Assembly: GCA_963846165.1 (NCBI GenBank)
Contig: CAWJUU010000009.1
Location: 372,001-436,000 of the forward strand
Origin: WHSW01 sp963846165
GTDB lineage: Bacteria > Actinomycetota > Thermoleophilia > Solirubrobacterales > 70-9
DNA length: 64,000 bases
Direction: 5' to 3'
Positions 24,949 through 34,028 of the stretch are shown here, piece after piece. The notes under the pieces were generated by a model. That model saw only the letters and a program-made list of their open reading frames with translations. It was not told the DNA's origin and did no database searches. How positions within the stretch are numbered: the stretch's first letter is position 1; each line of letters begins with the position of its first letter. Both the position numbers and the translations under genes were made by a program.

Positions 24949-26753
24949 CTATGCGTCGGCGCGCTTGCCGCCGCGCAGCGCCAGCCCGAGCTCGCGCAGC
25001 TGGGCCTCGTCGACCGGCGCCGGGGCGCCGGTCAGCGGGTCGGCGCCCGAGGCCGCCTTCGGGAAGGCGATCACGTCGCGGATCGAGTCGGCGTGCAGCA
25101 GGCGCTGGACCAGGCGGTCGAGCCCGTAGGCGATCCCACCGTGCGGCGGGGCGCCGTAGCGCAGCGCCTCGAGCAGGAAGCCGAACCGGTCTCGCGCCTC
25201 CTCGGGAGTGATGCCGATCGTTTCGAGCGCCCGCAGCTGGAGCTCGGGATCGGAGATCCGGATCGAGCCGCCACCGAGCTCCTGGCCGTTCCAGACCACG
25301 TCGTAGGCAAGCGCCCGGGCGTCGCCCGCGCGCTCGGGGTCGAGCTCGCCGGCCGGTGCGGTGAAGGGATGATGCAACGGGTCCCAGCGTCCCTCTGCCT
25401 CGTTGAAGCCGAACATCGGCCACTCCGTGACCCAGCAGAAATCCTCCGCAGCCGGGTCGATGAGCTCGAAGCGCTCGGCGAGGTCGATTCGCAGCTGGGC
25501 GAGGACGGCGTTCGCCGTCGCCGGCGCGTCGGCGACGAGCGAGCAGCAGGTCGCCCTCCTCGGCCTCGAGGCGGTCGTTGAGCGCCGAGAGCTCCTCGGC
25601 CGTGAGGAACTTCGCCGTCGGCGAACGCCATCCCTCGCCCTCGCGAAACGCCCACACCAGGCCCTTCGCGCCGAGCTCCTGAGCGCGTTCGATCAACCCG
25701 TCGAGCACCGAGCGCGGGAGGTCGCGCGCCCCGGCGTTCAGGCCCTTGACCACGCCGCCGGACTCGATCGCGCCGCGGAGGACCTTGAACTCGGTCGCTG
25801 CGAGCAAGTCGGAGAGCTCGACCAGCTCCAGTCCGAAGCGCAGGTCGGGCCGGTCGGTGCCGTAGCGCGCCAGCGCCTCGTCGTAGGGGATCCGCCGCAG
25901 CGGCAGCTCCAGCGCTGGTCCGCCGACGGCCTCGAAGACGGCCGCGAGCATGCGCTCGTTGAGATCGAGCACGTCCTCGACCCCGACGAACGACATCTCG
26001 ATGTCCAATTGGGTGAAGTCGGGCTGACGGTCGGCGCGCTGGTCCTCGTCGCGAAAGCAGCGGACGATCTGGAAGTAGCGCTCGAAGCCGGCGACCATGA
26101 GCAGCTGCTTGAACAGCTGCGGCGACTGCGGCAGCGCGTAGAAGGAGCCCGGCTCACGGCGCGAGGGGACGAGGAAGTCGCGGGCGCCCTCGGGGGTCGA
26201 GCGCGAGAGCATCGGCGTCTCGACCTCGAGGAAGCCCTCGCCGATCAGGAAGTCGCGGATCGCCGCGCTGACCTCGTGGCGCTTGCGGATCGCCTCGGCC
26301 ATCCGCTCCCGGCGCAGGTCGAGATAGCGGTAGCGCAGCCGCATCTCCTCCCCGACCTCGCCCGAGAAGCCCTCGATCTCGAACGGCGGCGTGGCGGCGT
26401 CCGAGAGCAGCGTCGCCTCGCGCACACGGACCTCGAACTCGCCCGTCGGCAGCTCGGGGTTGACGGTCTCCGGATCGCGCCGAACGACGGCGCCGAAGAC
26501 GCTGATCACGTCCTCGGCCCGGAGCCCGTGGGAGAGCTCGAACGCCGTCGCCGGACTCGTCCGGATGAAAGACGAGCTGGACCAGCCCGGTGCGGTCGCG
26601 CAGGTCGACGAACACGAGCCCGCCGTGGTCGCGGCGGCGATGGACCCAGCCGGCGAGACGGACGTCGGAGTCGACCCGGTCGGCAAGCACCTGTCCGCAC
26701 CAGGCATCGCGGTACTCGTTCACGCGCAGCGCGGGAAGCTCCGGCTCGCTCAA
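24949..26753 (-). CDS. aspS: Aspartyl-tRNA synthetase, two frameshifts in this sequence
   Basis: Class II AspRS read in three frames. The N-terminal anticodon-binding part (MSEPELPALRVNEYRDAWCG then GLVFVDLRDRTGLVQLVFHP) switches frame near 26,545 to AFELSHGLRAEDVISVFGAV. The catalytic core follows (GFLEVETPMLSRSTPEGARD, QPDFTQLDIEMSF). A second switch near 25,540 leads to APATANAVLAQLRIDLAERF and the C-terminal GGIAYGLDRLVQRLL. Joined, the product is about 600 residues and complete for this essential enzyme, so sequence error is likelier than decay. Members of the AspRS/AsnRS type may also charge tRNA-Asn. It is followed 1 bp after by hisS upstream. Confidence 0.88.
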
Positions 26754-26754
26754 C

Positions 26755-28001
26755 TCAGCGCCCCTCGCCGCTGCCGATCAGCGCCTCGATCACGCTCGCG
26801 AGATCGAGCTCGCGCTGCTCGCCGGTCGCCATGTCGCGGAGGTGGGCGGCGCCGTCGGCGTCGAGCATGACCGCGGCTCGGGCGCCGACCCGATCGGCCT
26901 GCTTCATCTGGCCCTTGATCGAGCGCCCGGCGAGGTCGAGCTCCGCGTGCAGGCCCGCGTGGCGCAGCTCGCGAACAAGCGTGAAGGCACGCTCGCGCTC
27001 CCCCTCGGCAGCCGCGACGAAGACATCGGCCCGTGCCGCAGGGGGCGGCTCCTCGAGCGCCAGCAGGATGCGCTCGATCCCGGCAGCCCAACCGCAGCCC
27101 GGGGTCGCGGGCCCGCCGAGTTGCTCGATCAGGCCGTCGTAGCGGCCGCCACCGCCGAGCGCCGACTGGGCGCCGAGCGCGTCGGACTCGAACTCGAACA
27201 CGGTCCGGGTGTAGTAGTCGAGCCCGCGGACGAGCGTCGGGTCGAGCTGGTAGCTGATCCCAGCACGATCGAGTAGGGCGCGGACGATGTCGAAGTGCTC
27301 GGCGTCGGATTGATCGAGCCGCTCGAGCATCGTCGGCGCCTCCTCCATCACCGCTCGGGTGCCCGGGTCATCGGAATCGAACGCGCGCATCGGGTTGAGC
27401 TCGATCCGCTCGCGCACGTTCGGACGCAGCTCGGACTCGCGCGAATGCAGGTAGCCCTTGAGCTCCTCGCGGTAGGCCGCGCGCGAGTCGGGGCTGCCGA
27501 GGCTGCCGAGCCGCAGGCGGACACTGGGGACGCCGAGCCCACGGAGCAGCTCGTCGAGCATGATGATCAGCTCGGCGTCGACGAGCGGCGAGTCCGAGCC
27601 GATCGCCTCGGCGCCGAGCTGGTTGAACTGGCGGAAGCGGCCGGCCTGCGGGCGCTCGTGGCGAAAGTAGGACCCCAGTACCAAAGCCGAACCGGCTGAG
27701 GAAGCGTGTGCATCCCGTGCTCGAGGTAGGCGCGCGCGATCGGTGCGGTGCCCTCGGGGCGCAGGGTGAGGCTGCGCCCACCCTGGTCGGTGAAGGTGAA
27801 CATCTCCTTGCGCACGATGTCGGTGGCCTGGCCGACCCCGCGGGCAAAGAGCTCGGTGTCCTCGAAAGCCGGGGTCTCGATCCGCTCGTACCCGGCGTGG
27901 GCGCAGAGCTCGGCGGCGGCGAGGTAGACGCCGGACCGCTGCGCCGACTCGGCGGGAAGAACGTCGAAGGTGCCCCGGGGAGCCTGGAACTTGCTGGCCA
28001 C
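26755..28001 (-). CDS. hisS: Histidyl-tRNA synthetase, one frameshift in this sequence
   Basis: Class II HisRS. The N-terminus MASKFQAPRGTFDVLPAES and motif 2 region SLTLRPEGTAPIARAYLEHG are in one frame up to LPQPVRLWYWGP near 27,672. The frame then shifts and continues YFRHERPQAGRFRQFNQLGA. Later motifs are LDPTLVRGLDYYTRTVFEFE and GGGGRYDGLIEQLGG (HisRS-specific) plus the anticodon domain. The join is exactly at the conserved motif 2 loop, so a one-base loss in the sequence is the simplest explanation. hisS-aspS is a common synthetase pair. Confidence 0.9.
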
Positions 28002-28028
28002 TTGGCAGGCGAGCCTAGTGCCTAGTGC

Positions 28029-28665
28029 CTAGTGGGCGAACTCGGCGAGGAACGGATTGGTGGCGCGCTCGGCGCCGATCGTCGTGATCCCCATGTGACC
28101 GGGGTAGACGACGGTCTCCTCGGAGAAGCTCTCGGCGAGGTTGCGCAAGGTCGCCATCAGCGTCGGACCGTCGCCACCGGGAAGGTCGACGCGTCCGACC
28201 GAGCCCTGGAAGAGGACGTCGCCCGAGAACAGCGCCGCCTCATCGGGGATCGAGTAGGTGACGATGGCCCGGGCTGTGGCCGGGCGTGTGCAGGACATCG
28301 ATGTCGAGCCCCGCGAGCTCGAGCCGCTCACCGCCCGCGAGCGTCTCGTCGGCGTCGTAGCTCTCGAACGGCCCGAAGCCCGGGGGTACCCAGGCCATCA
28401 CGTCGGCGAGCACGGGCACCTCGAGCTCGGGGCAGTAGACCGGCGCCCCGGTCGCCGCCGCCACCGGGGCGACCGCGCCGATGTGGTCGAAATGCGTGTG
28501 GGTGAGCAGGATGGCGTCGATTCCGAGCCCGAGCTCGCCGACCGCACCGAGGATGCGGTCGGCCTCGTCGCCGGGGTCGACGATCAGCCCGTGGTCGGAG
28601 CCCTCGCGGCGAAAGACGAAGCAGTTCTCGGCCACCGGGCCGACGGTGAAGCAGCGGACGTCCAT
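28029..28665 (-). CDS. MBL-fold hydrolase of the glyoxalase II type, one frameshift
   Basis: About 212 residues when joined. The N-terminus MDVRCFTVGPVAENCFVFRR and the metal site THTHFDHIGA are characteristic of YcbL-type hydroxyacylglutathione hydrolase-like proteins. Near 28,265 the frame shifts after LHTPGHSPG and resumes at VTYSIPDEAALFSGDVLFQG, then VVYPGHMGITTIGAERATNP, giving the remaining ligands. It may act on thioesters such as lactoylglutathione analogues. The substrate is unproven. Its ATG overlaps the upstream stop (TGATG). Confidence 0.82.
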
Positions 28666-29027
28666 CAGCGCTTGGCCTGCTTGGCCTTGCGCAGCTGGGA
28701 GAGACGGCGGCGATAGAAGAAGCGGTCGACGTAGTAGCCGAGCGGCACGTACATCGCCAGCATCGCGACCGAGAGCACGAGCGCCGCTGCGAACGCGTAG
28801 CCGAACGCGACCACCATCAGGACCAGGAAGATGACGGCGCCGATTGCCCCACGCCGGAAGGCGGTGCCCCAGCTCGGTGGCGACTCGCGGCGACCCTCGG
28901 TGCGGCGCTTGGCCTGTGCCTTCGCCTCCTCGCGGGTGCGCGGGCGGCCGCGGCGGCCGCGGTTGTCGATCTTGCCGGTCTGCGTGCCGCGATGCTTGCG
29001 GCGGCGCTTGCGCTTCGTCTGAGCCAT
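28665..29027 (-). CDS. Small basic membrane protein
   Basis: A 120-residue protein. Residues 1-50 are extremely basic (MAQTKRKRRRKHRGTQTGKI), followed by GTAFRRGAIGAVIFLVLMVV and a second hydrophobic segment (ALVLSVAMLAMYVPLGYYVD), then a basic tail. This is a conserved type of actinobacterial hypothetical protein with two membrane segments and a basic N-terminus that could bind nucleic acid or acidic lipid. It is translationally coupled to the glyoxalase II-like gene downstream. Confidence 0.7.
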   Translation of the reverse strand: MAQTKRKRRRKHRGTQTGKIDNRGRRGRPRTREEAKAQAKRRTEGRRESPPSWGTAFRRGAIGAVIFLVLMVVAFGYAFAAALVLSVAMLAMYVPLGYYVDRFFYRRRLSQLRKAKQAKR

Positions 29028-29045
29028 CGAGGACGCTCAGGCTAC

Positions 29046-29928
29046 TCAACGGCTGCCGTGTCCGATGCGCTGCTCGATCACGTGCCGGGCGGGGTCGAAG
29101 CCCCGCAGCGGGACGTCGGTCGGGAAGTTCGCGCAGGGCCGCCGCCGGGACCAGTCCGACGACCTCGCCGGCCACCGGCCTGGCGCCGTGGGCGGCGGCG
29201 AGCCCGCGGACCTGCTCGATCACGACCCCGAGCGGGACCGCGACCGGGTCGTGGACGTTGGTCGAGACCTGTGCCGTGCCACCGAGGTCGACGCCGACGG
29301 CGCGCACACCGCCGAGCCCGCCACCGGACTCGCGCAACTTCGCCGCGACCGCGCGCGCGATGTCGACGTCGCCCGGTATCGAGCTCGACGTTGAAGGCCG
29401 CCAGCGGCGGGCGCGCGGTGACGAGCGTTGCGCCGGCGGTCGGATGCGGCTCGGCGGGACCGAAGTCGGCGCTGAGCTCGCCCGAGCGCATGCGCTCGGC
29501 AAGCTCGGAAAGGCCACCCTTGCGAAAGAAGGCGCGCTCGGCGCGCCTCGGGTCGGAGGCGAGCGCCCCGTAGAGGAACACCGGCACACCGAGGCTCGGC
29601 GATCGCGATCGCCGTCTCCAGGGCCAGCTCGGAGGCGAGGCCGCGACCCTCGGCCCCGAGCTAGACGACCGGGCAGACGTCGAGCGCCCCGACGCACGGA
29701 TGCTCGCCCGAGTGCGCGGTCATGTCGATGCCCTCGATGCAGGCGCGGGCGCCGGCGACCAACGAGCCCAGCAGTGCCTCGCCGGGAGCCGAGAGCGTGA
29801 GCACGGTGCGGTTGTGGACCGCGTCGGTGTGGCGGTCGAGCAGCCCGGCCGAGCGCGTGAAGGCCTCGGTGATCGCCTCGATCGCCTCGGCGCCCCGGCC
29901 CCTCGGAGAAGTTCGGGACGGCGAGCAC
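29046..29928 (-). CDS. Glutamate formimidoyltransferase-like protein, several frameshifts
   Basis: The reading has to change frame at least four times. The pieces are in order and clear: LAVPNFSEG (N-terminus), then PVFLYGALASDPRRAERAFF, GGLSELAERM, ADFGPAEPHPTAGATLV, AFNVELDTG, IARAVAAKLRESGGGLGGVR, QVSTNVHDP, GEVVGLVP and DVPLRGFDPARHVIEQRIGH. These are the conserved blocks of the formimidoyltransferase N and C domains, which transfer formimino from N-formiminoglutamate to tetrahydrofolate in histidine breakdown. The total length is normal for a single-domain bacterial enzyme. GTG 29928 is the likely start. Either the most error-dense stretch of the sequence or a real pseudogene. Confidence 0.78.
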
Positions 29929-29951
29929 CGTCCGCTCTCGCCCTCCGGCCC

Positions 29952-30909
29952 TCAGCCGCCGACGAGCAGCTCGCCCCCGCGGACGAGCGGCTCGCCGTCG
30001 ACGCTGACGTCGGGTTCGAGCACGACGCAGTCGAGATGGACCGGGACCTGGACCGTGCCGCCGATCGCCGCCGAGGCGCCGAAGGCGACGTGGCAGGTGC
30101 CGAGGATCTTCTCGTCCTCGAGCAGCTTGCCGGTCAGCTGCGCCTTCTCGTTCGTGCCGATCCCGAGCTCGGCGACGTTCGTCCCGTCGGGGCCATGGGC
30201 CGTGAGCAGCTCCATCAGCCGCTCACCGATCGCCCCCGACGCCGCGGTCAGGTGGCCGGCCTCGACCGTGAGCTCGACCGGCTCGCTCACCCGGCCGATC
30301 GCCGCAATCGTCCCGTCGACGACCAGGGTGCCGTGCGCCGTACCCTCGATCGGGGCGATGAACCCCTCGCCGCAGGGCAGGTTGCCGAACGCCCCGGGCG
30401 CGGTCAGGTCGCCGGCGTCGGGGATCGCCCTCGCGGTCGCCGAGCCCGAGCCGCAGGTCGGACCCGCTCGCAGACGTGATCCGGGCCTCGGAGCCTTGCG
30501 TGAGCAGCTCGGCGATCGCGCCACCCTTGCGGCGCAGGCCCTCCATGTCGGCGCTCATCACCCGCGCCAGCATCTCCTCGGTGGCGCCCGGGAGGGTCGC
30601 GATCCGAGCCCCGGCTTCGGTCGCGGCCCTGCGGGCCGCGGTGTGCGAGAGCGACTGCACGGTCGGCGCGAGCACGACATCGGCGGCCGCCATCGCCGCC
30701 GCGACCGACGCCGGTGGCTCGGCGGCGTGCGAGGCGCGCTCGGCGATCAGGCACATCACCCCGTCGGCCCCCACCCGCCCGGCCTCGCCGCGCAGCCGCT
30801 CACCGAGCCCGATCGTCGCCGGGTTGCAGACGACGACGACATCCTCGCCCTCGCGGACGCCGAGGCATTCGCGCACGACCGCGCTCACGGCCCGCTCGAG
30901 GTCGCTCAT
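29952..30909 (-). CDS. M29-type aminopeptidase (aminopeptidase T family), one frameshift
   Basis: About 318 residues when joined. The N-terminal half begins MSDLERAVSAVVRECLGVRE with VCNPATIGLGERL. Near 30,440 the frame changes and continues GDLTAPGAFGNLPCGEGFIA, then NVAELGIGTNEKAQLTGKLL, EDEKILGTCHVAFG and PVHLDCVVLEPDVSVDG, which carry the Glu/His/Asp metal ligands of family M29. The family removes N-terminal residues from peptides using two metal ions. It starts close to the divergent MBL gene at 30,977. Confidence 0.82.
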
Positions 30910-30976
30910 CCGTTGGACACTACCCGCGCGTGCGCGACCCCACCCGCGGCACTGGGCCGGCGTTAGGCTCGCGCCG

Positions 30977-31657
30977 ATGCAGAGCGTCGCCGAGGGCGTG
31001 TGGCGGATCGCGAAGGGATTTCCGCTGAGCGTGAATGCGTTTCTGGTCGCCGACGGTGACGGGGTCGCGGTCTTCGACGCGGGGATGCGATCGATGGGCC
31101 GTGCGATCCGCGAGGCCGCCGAGACGCTCGGCGGCCCGACCCGGACGATCCTCGGCAACGCCCACGCCGACCACCGCGGCGGCGCCAAGGAGATCGGCGC
31201 CCCGGCCCAGTGCCACGCCGACGAACGGGCCGATGTCGAGGGCGATGGCGGCGCCCACTACTTCGACTACTCGAAGCTCGCCTTCCCGACCAACCTGCTC
31301 ACCCCGCGGATGATGGGCTCCTGGGACTGCGGTCCGCTCGAAGTCTCAGCGACGTTGGCCGAGGGCGATGCCGTGGGCGAGTTCTCGGTCGTCCACCTGC
31401 CCGGCCACGGACCCGGCTGCATCGGCCTCTGGCGCGAGCGCGACCGCTCGCGATCAGCAACGACTGCTTCGCGCTCTTCGACCCGGCGCTCCCCCGCCCG
31501 GGCCGGCCCCGGGTCCCCCATCCCGCGTTCAACTGGTCGACCGAGCGGGCGCGGGAGTCGATCGGCAAGCTCGCTGCGCTCGAGCCCGCCACCTGCTGGC
31601 CCGGACACTGGGGGCCCGCTCAGTGGAGACGTCCGCGCGCAGCTCGAGGCGATCTAG
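30977..31657 (+). CDS. MBL-fold hydrolase, frameshifted in the C-terminal third
   Basis: The N-terminus MQSVAEGVWRIAKGFPLSVN and FDAGMRSMGRAIREA are typical of MBL-fold hydrolases. The metal motif appears as GNAHADHRGG, and HLPGHGPGCIGLW holds the next His. Near 31,445 the frame shifts to ISNDCFALFDPALPRPGRP and ATCWPGHWGP, returning to the first frame near 31,610 (GPLSGDVRAQLEAI). The joined length of about 228 residues is normal. It is divergent from the M29 gene and overlaps the end of the hemerythrin gene by 4 bases. The substrate is unknown. Confidence 0.75.
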   Translation: MQSVAEGVWRIAKGFPLSVNAFLVADGDGVAVFDAGMRSMGRAIREAAETLGGPTRTILGNAHADHRGGAKEIGAPAQCHADERADVEGDGGAHYFDYSKLAFPTNLLTPRMMGSWDCGPLEVSATLAEGDAVGEFSVVHLPGHGPGCIGLWRERDRSRSATTASRSSTRRSPARAGPGSPIPRSTGRPSGRGSRSASSLRSSPPPAGPDTGGPLSGDVRAQLEAI

Positions 31658-32181
31658 CCGCGCAAGCTCCGCATCGTCAGCAGGGTCGACTCCAGGCTCT
31701 GCTCCTCGAACTCGAGATGCGCGACCAACGTCCCCGCGAGCGTCTCGAGCGCCGTGACCACCCGCGCCCGGGCGCCGTTGCCCTCGGCTTCCTGAAGCGC
31801 CTCGGCCGCGCCCTCGACCTCGTCGAGCAGCTTCGCCACCTCCCGATGCTCGGCCTTGAGCCGGTCGACGACGGAGTCGATCTCAGGGTTCGCCCGCCGG
31901 GCGGCCGGAAACAGCGCCAGGTCCTCGAGCCGGTGGTGACTCTCGACGAAGCGGCAGTAGTGGAGGCAGTTGACCTTGAGCTGCCAGAGCGGCCCGTCGG
32001 TCTGTAGCGAGTCGAGCTGCTCGCGGACGGCGGGGGCGTCGAGGCCGTCGGCGACCCGCTCGGCAAGCCCGGTGACGAGCTCGAGGTCGCGGCGGACCAT
32101 CGAGTGGACCCAGAGCAGCTCCTCGAACAGCGGGTTGTCGGGATCTGCGGGCCCGCGCGGGTCGGTGGAGGAAGCGTCCAT
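31654..32181 (-). CDS. Hemerythrin-like (HHE domain) protein
   Basis: A 175-residue all-helical protein with histidines and acids spaced as in HHE cation-binding domains: LLWVHSMVRRDLELV, YCRFVESHHRLEDLALFP, LKAEHREVAKLLDE and LVAHLEFEEQSLES. Together these can supply the five His and two carboxylate ligands of a di-iron centre. Such proteins bind oxygen or nitric oxide or store iron. It is monocistronic as far as can be seen, between two convergent or unrelated genes. Confidence 0.85.
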   Translation of the reverse strand: MDASSTDPRGPADPDNPLFEELLWVHSMVRRDLELVTGLAERVADGLDAPAVREQLDSLQTDGPLWQLKVNCLHYCRFVESHHRLEDLALFPAARRANPEIDSVVDRLKAEHREVAKLLDEVEGAAEALQEAEGNGARARVVTALETLAGTLVAHLEFEEQSLESTLLTMRSLRG

Positions 32182-32238
32182 CGATCTGATTCTGCCGTCA
32201 AGCGGTCGGGTAGCGTCAGCTTCGCCCTGGTCCTGGGG

Positions 32239-33000
32239 CTAAACGAGCTGCTCGGCTACGCCTGGGGCCAGCGCGAGATCGCTTAGCTCCGCCCGAAGTT
32301 CCAGTGGTCGATCGGTGCAGATCGCGTCTGGCGCCGCGACGGCGATCGCACGCCGCGCGAGCTCGACATCGTTGATCGTTCCCGTGTTGACGCTCAGGCC
32401 CGCGCCGCGCAGCACATCGGCCAGCTGCGCCGAGAGCAGGAAGTGCTCGATCGAGACGCCCGCGATTCCGCGACTCACTGCCCACCAGGCGATCCGCTCG
32501 GGCGAGTTGTCGGTCCAAATGACCAGGCGGGAGCGGTATCCGCGCGTCGCAGCGGCAGCGCAAGCGCTGGAGTGAAAGCTGATCACCTCGAGCCGCACCC
32601 GCTCGCTGGTGCAGCGGTCGCAGATCCGCACGGCCGTCCGGGCGGCGAGCGCCGGGTCGGCGTGCGCCTTGACCTCGAGCTGCACCGGCAGCTCGACCGG
32701 GATCAGGTCCAAGAGTTCGGCGAGCAGCAGAGGATGTTCGTCGGTGATCGTGCCGTCGCGGTCGCGAAGGCGGGCGGCTCGGATCTCGCTTGCGGTGTGC
32801 TCGTGCGCCCAGCCGGAGAGCGTGGTGCCGAGTGAGAGCAGCGGATCGTGCACGACGACGAGCTCGTCGTCGGCGGTCAGACAGACGTCGGTCTCGAACG
32901 CCTCCGCCCCACCGGCAAGCGCCGTGGCCAGAGCCCGCCGGGAGGAGTCTGGGCCGTAGGCTCGCCCGAGGCGATGGGCGATCAGGAGCGGCGCCGCCAC
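32239..33000 (-). CDS. Glycerophosphodiester phosphodiesterase family protein
   Basis: A 253-residue TIM-barrel GDPD. The first catalytic His/Arg are in LLIAHRLGRAYGPDS, the metal ligands in AFETDVCLTADDELVVVHDP, and the lysine region in PVQLEVKAH. The usual HRG...PEN motif is altered to HRL...PDS, so the substrate may not be a standard glycerophosphodiester. The C-terminal VNTGTINDVELARRAIAVAA (TW-N-like) and AICTDRPLELRAEL match the family. About 60 bp separates it from the next gene upstream. Confidence 0.85.
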   Translation of the reverse strand: MAAPLLIAHRLGRAYGPDSSRRALATALAGGAEAFETDVCLTADDELVVVHDPLLSLGTTLSGWAHEHTASEIRAARLRDRDGTITDEHPLLLAELLDLIPVELPVQLEVKAHADPALAARTAVRICDRCTSERVRLEVISFHSSACAAAATRGYRSRLVIWTDNSPERIAWWAVSRGIAGVSIEHFLLSAQLADVLRGAGLSVNTGTINDVELARRAIAVAAPDAICTDRPLELRAELSDLALAPGVAEQLV

Positions 33001-33059
33001 GCCCGCATCGCACCACGGCCTGTGTGACCGCGTGTTACCGGCCGGTCACCGGGAGGTGA

Positions 33060-33848
33060 TCAACCCGTAAACGTCCCCGGCGCGGAGATGCGGGCGATCA
33101 CCCGTGGATGACCGTCGATGACGGGCTCATCGAGGATCTCCGTGGTCTCGAAGCCCGCCTGGACGGCGAGGTTGGCCAGGCCACGGCCTGTGAAGCCCCA
33201 ATAGACGTAGTCGTCGTGCGTGTAGACCTCGCCCGGCGCATGCACCTCGATCGCCGCCGCTCCGCCCGGCGACGCGACGCCGTAGGTCTCGAGCAGCAGC
33301 TCACCCGAGGGCGCGAGTCGTTCGCGGAGGATGCGAAGCAGGCCGAGCGGGTTCTCGACCCGGTGCAGGATCCCGAAGCAGAGCACGAGATCGAACTGCT
33401 CCTCGACGAGGTCGAGATCGAAGGCGTCAAGGCGCAGGTACTCGACCTCGGAGTCGAGCAACTCGGCGATCGCTCTCAGGCCCTCACCTCCGTCGAGCTC
33501 GACGCCCCACCTGGCTCGAACCCAGTCGCGGTACTGCTCGTTGTCAACGGCGACGACCCGGCTCGCGCCGCGCGACTCGGCGAGGAAAGCGTAGAAGCCG
33601 TCGAACGTGCCCACGTCGAGGACGCTCGCGCCGCTCAGATCGGTGGGCAGGAACGGCGCCCGGTAACGGTGGTCGCGCGCGACCCCGGGGGTGTACACGG
33701 AGCCGCCGAGCGAGAATGTGTGAAACCAAAGCGGCACCCGCTCGAGCACGGCCCTCGCCTCGCGCTCGTCAACCTCGATCGGCAGCAGGTCGGCAACGGC
33801 ACGCTCAGCGTCGGTGACCTGCGGCAGCTGGCTCGGCCCCGGTTGCAC
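33060..33848 (-). CDS. SAM-dependent methyltransferase, CmoB/DUF1698-like
   Basis: A 262-residue class I methyltransferase. The N-terminal region VPLWFHTFSLGGSVYTPGVA followed by SGASVLDVGTFDGFYAFLAE is the pattern of the CmoB/tRNA-mo5U34 branch, where motif I is DVGTFDGFY. Motif III region is FDLVLCFGILHRVENPLGLL. CmoB makes cmo5U in proteobacterial tRNAs, but actinobacterial relatives often act on other substrates, so the target is left open. The start is GTG 33848. Region 33,849-34,028 upstream shows no gene. Confidence 0.8.
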   Translation of the reverse strand: MQPGPSQLPQVTDAERAVADLLPIEVDEREARAVLERVPLWFHTFSLGGSVYTPGVARDHRYRAPFLPTDLSGASVLDVGTFDGFYAFLAESRGASRVVAVDNEQYRDWVRARWGVELDGGEGLRAIAELLDSEVEYLRLDAFDLDLVEEQFDLVLCFGILHRVENPLGLLRILRERLAPSGELLLETYGVASPGGAAAIEVHAPGEVYTHDDYVYWGFTGRGLANLAVQAGFETTEILDEPVIDGHPRVIARISAPGTFTG

Positions 33849-34028
33849 TCGTAGCGGGTCTTCGCGCTGACGTAGCTGCGGTCGCTGCGGTGTCGTCGCT
33901 CGTTCCAGTGCTCCGCTCCTCGCGTCCCCGATGGGTCGACGGGTTGTTGGGCCCCCACTGGTCGTGCTTGAGGATACGCCCCGGCGACCGGCCCGTCCCG
34001 CCGCCCTGTGCCGACCTATGCTCGACCG

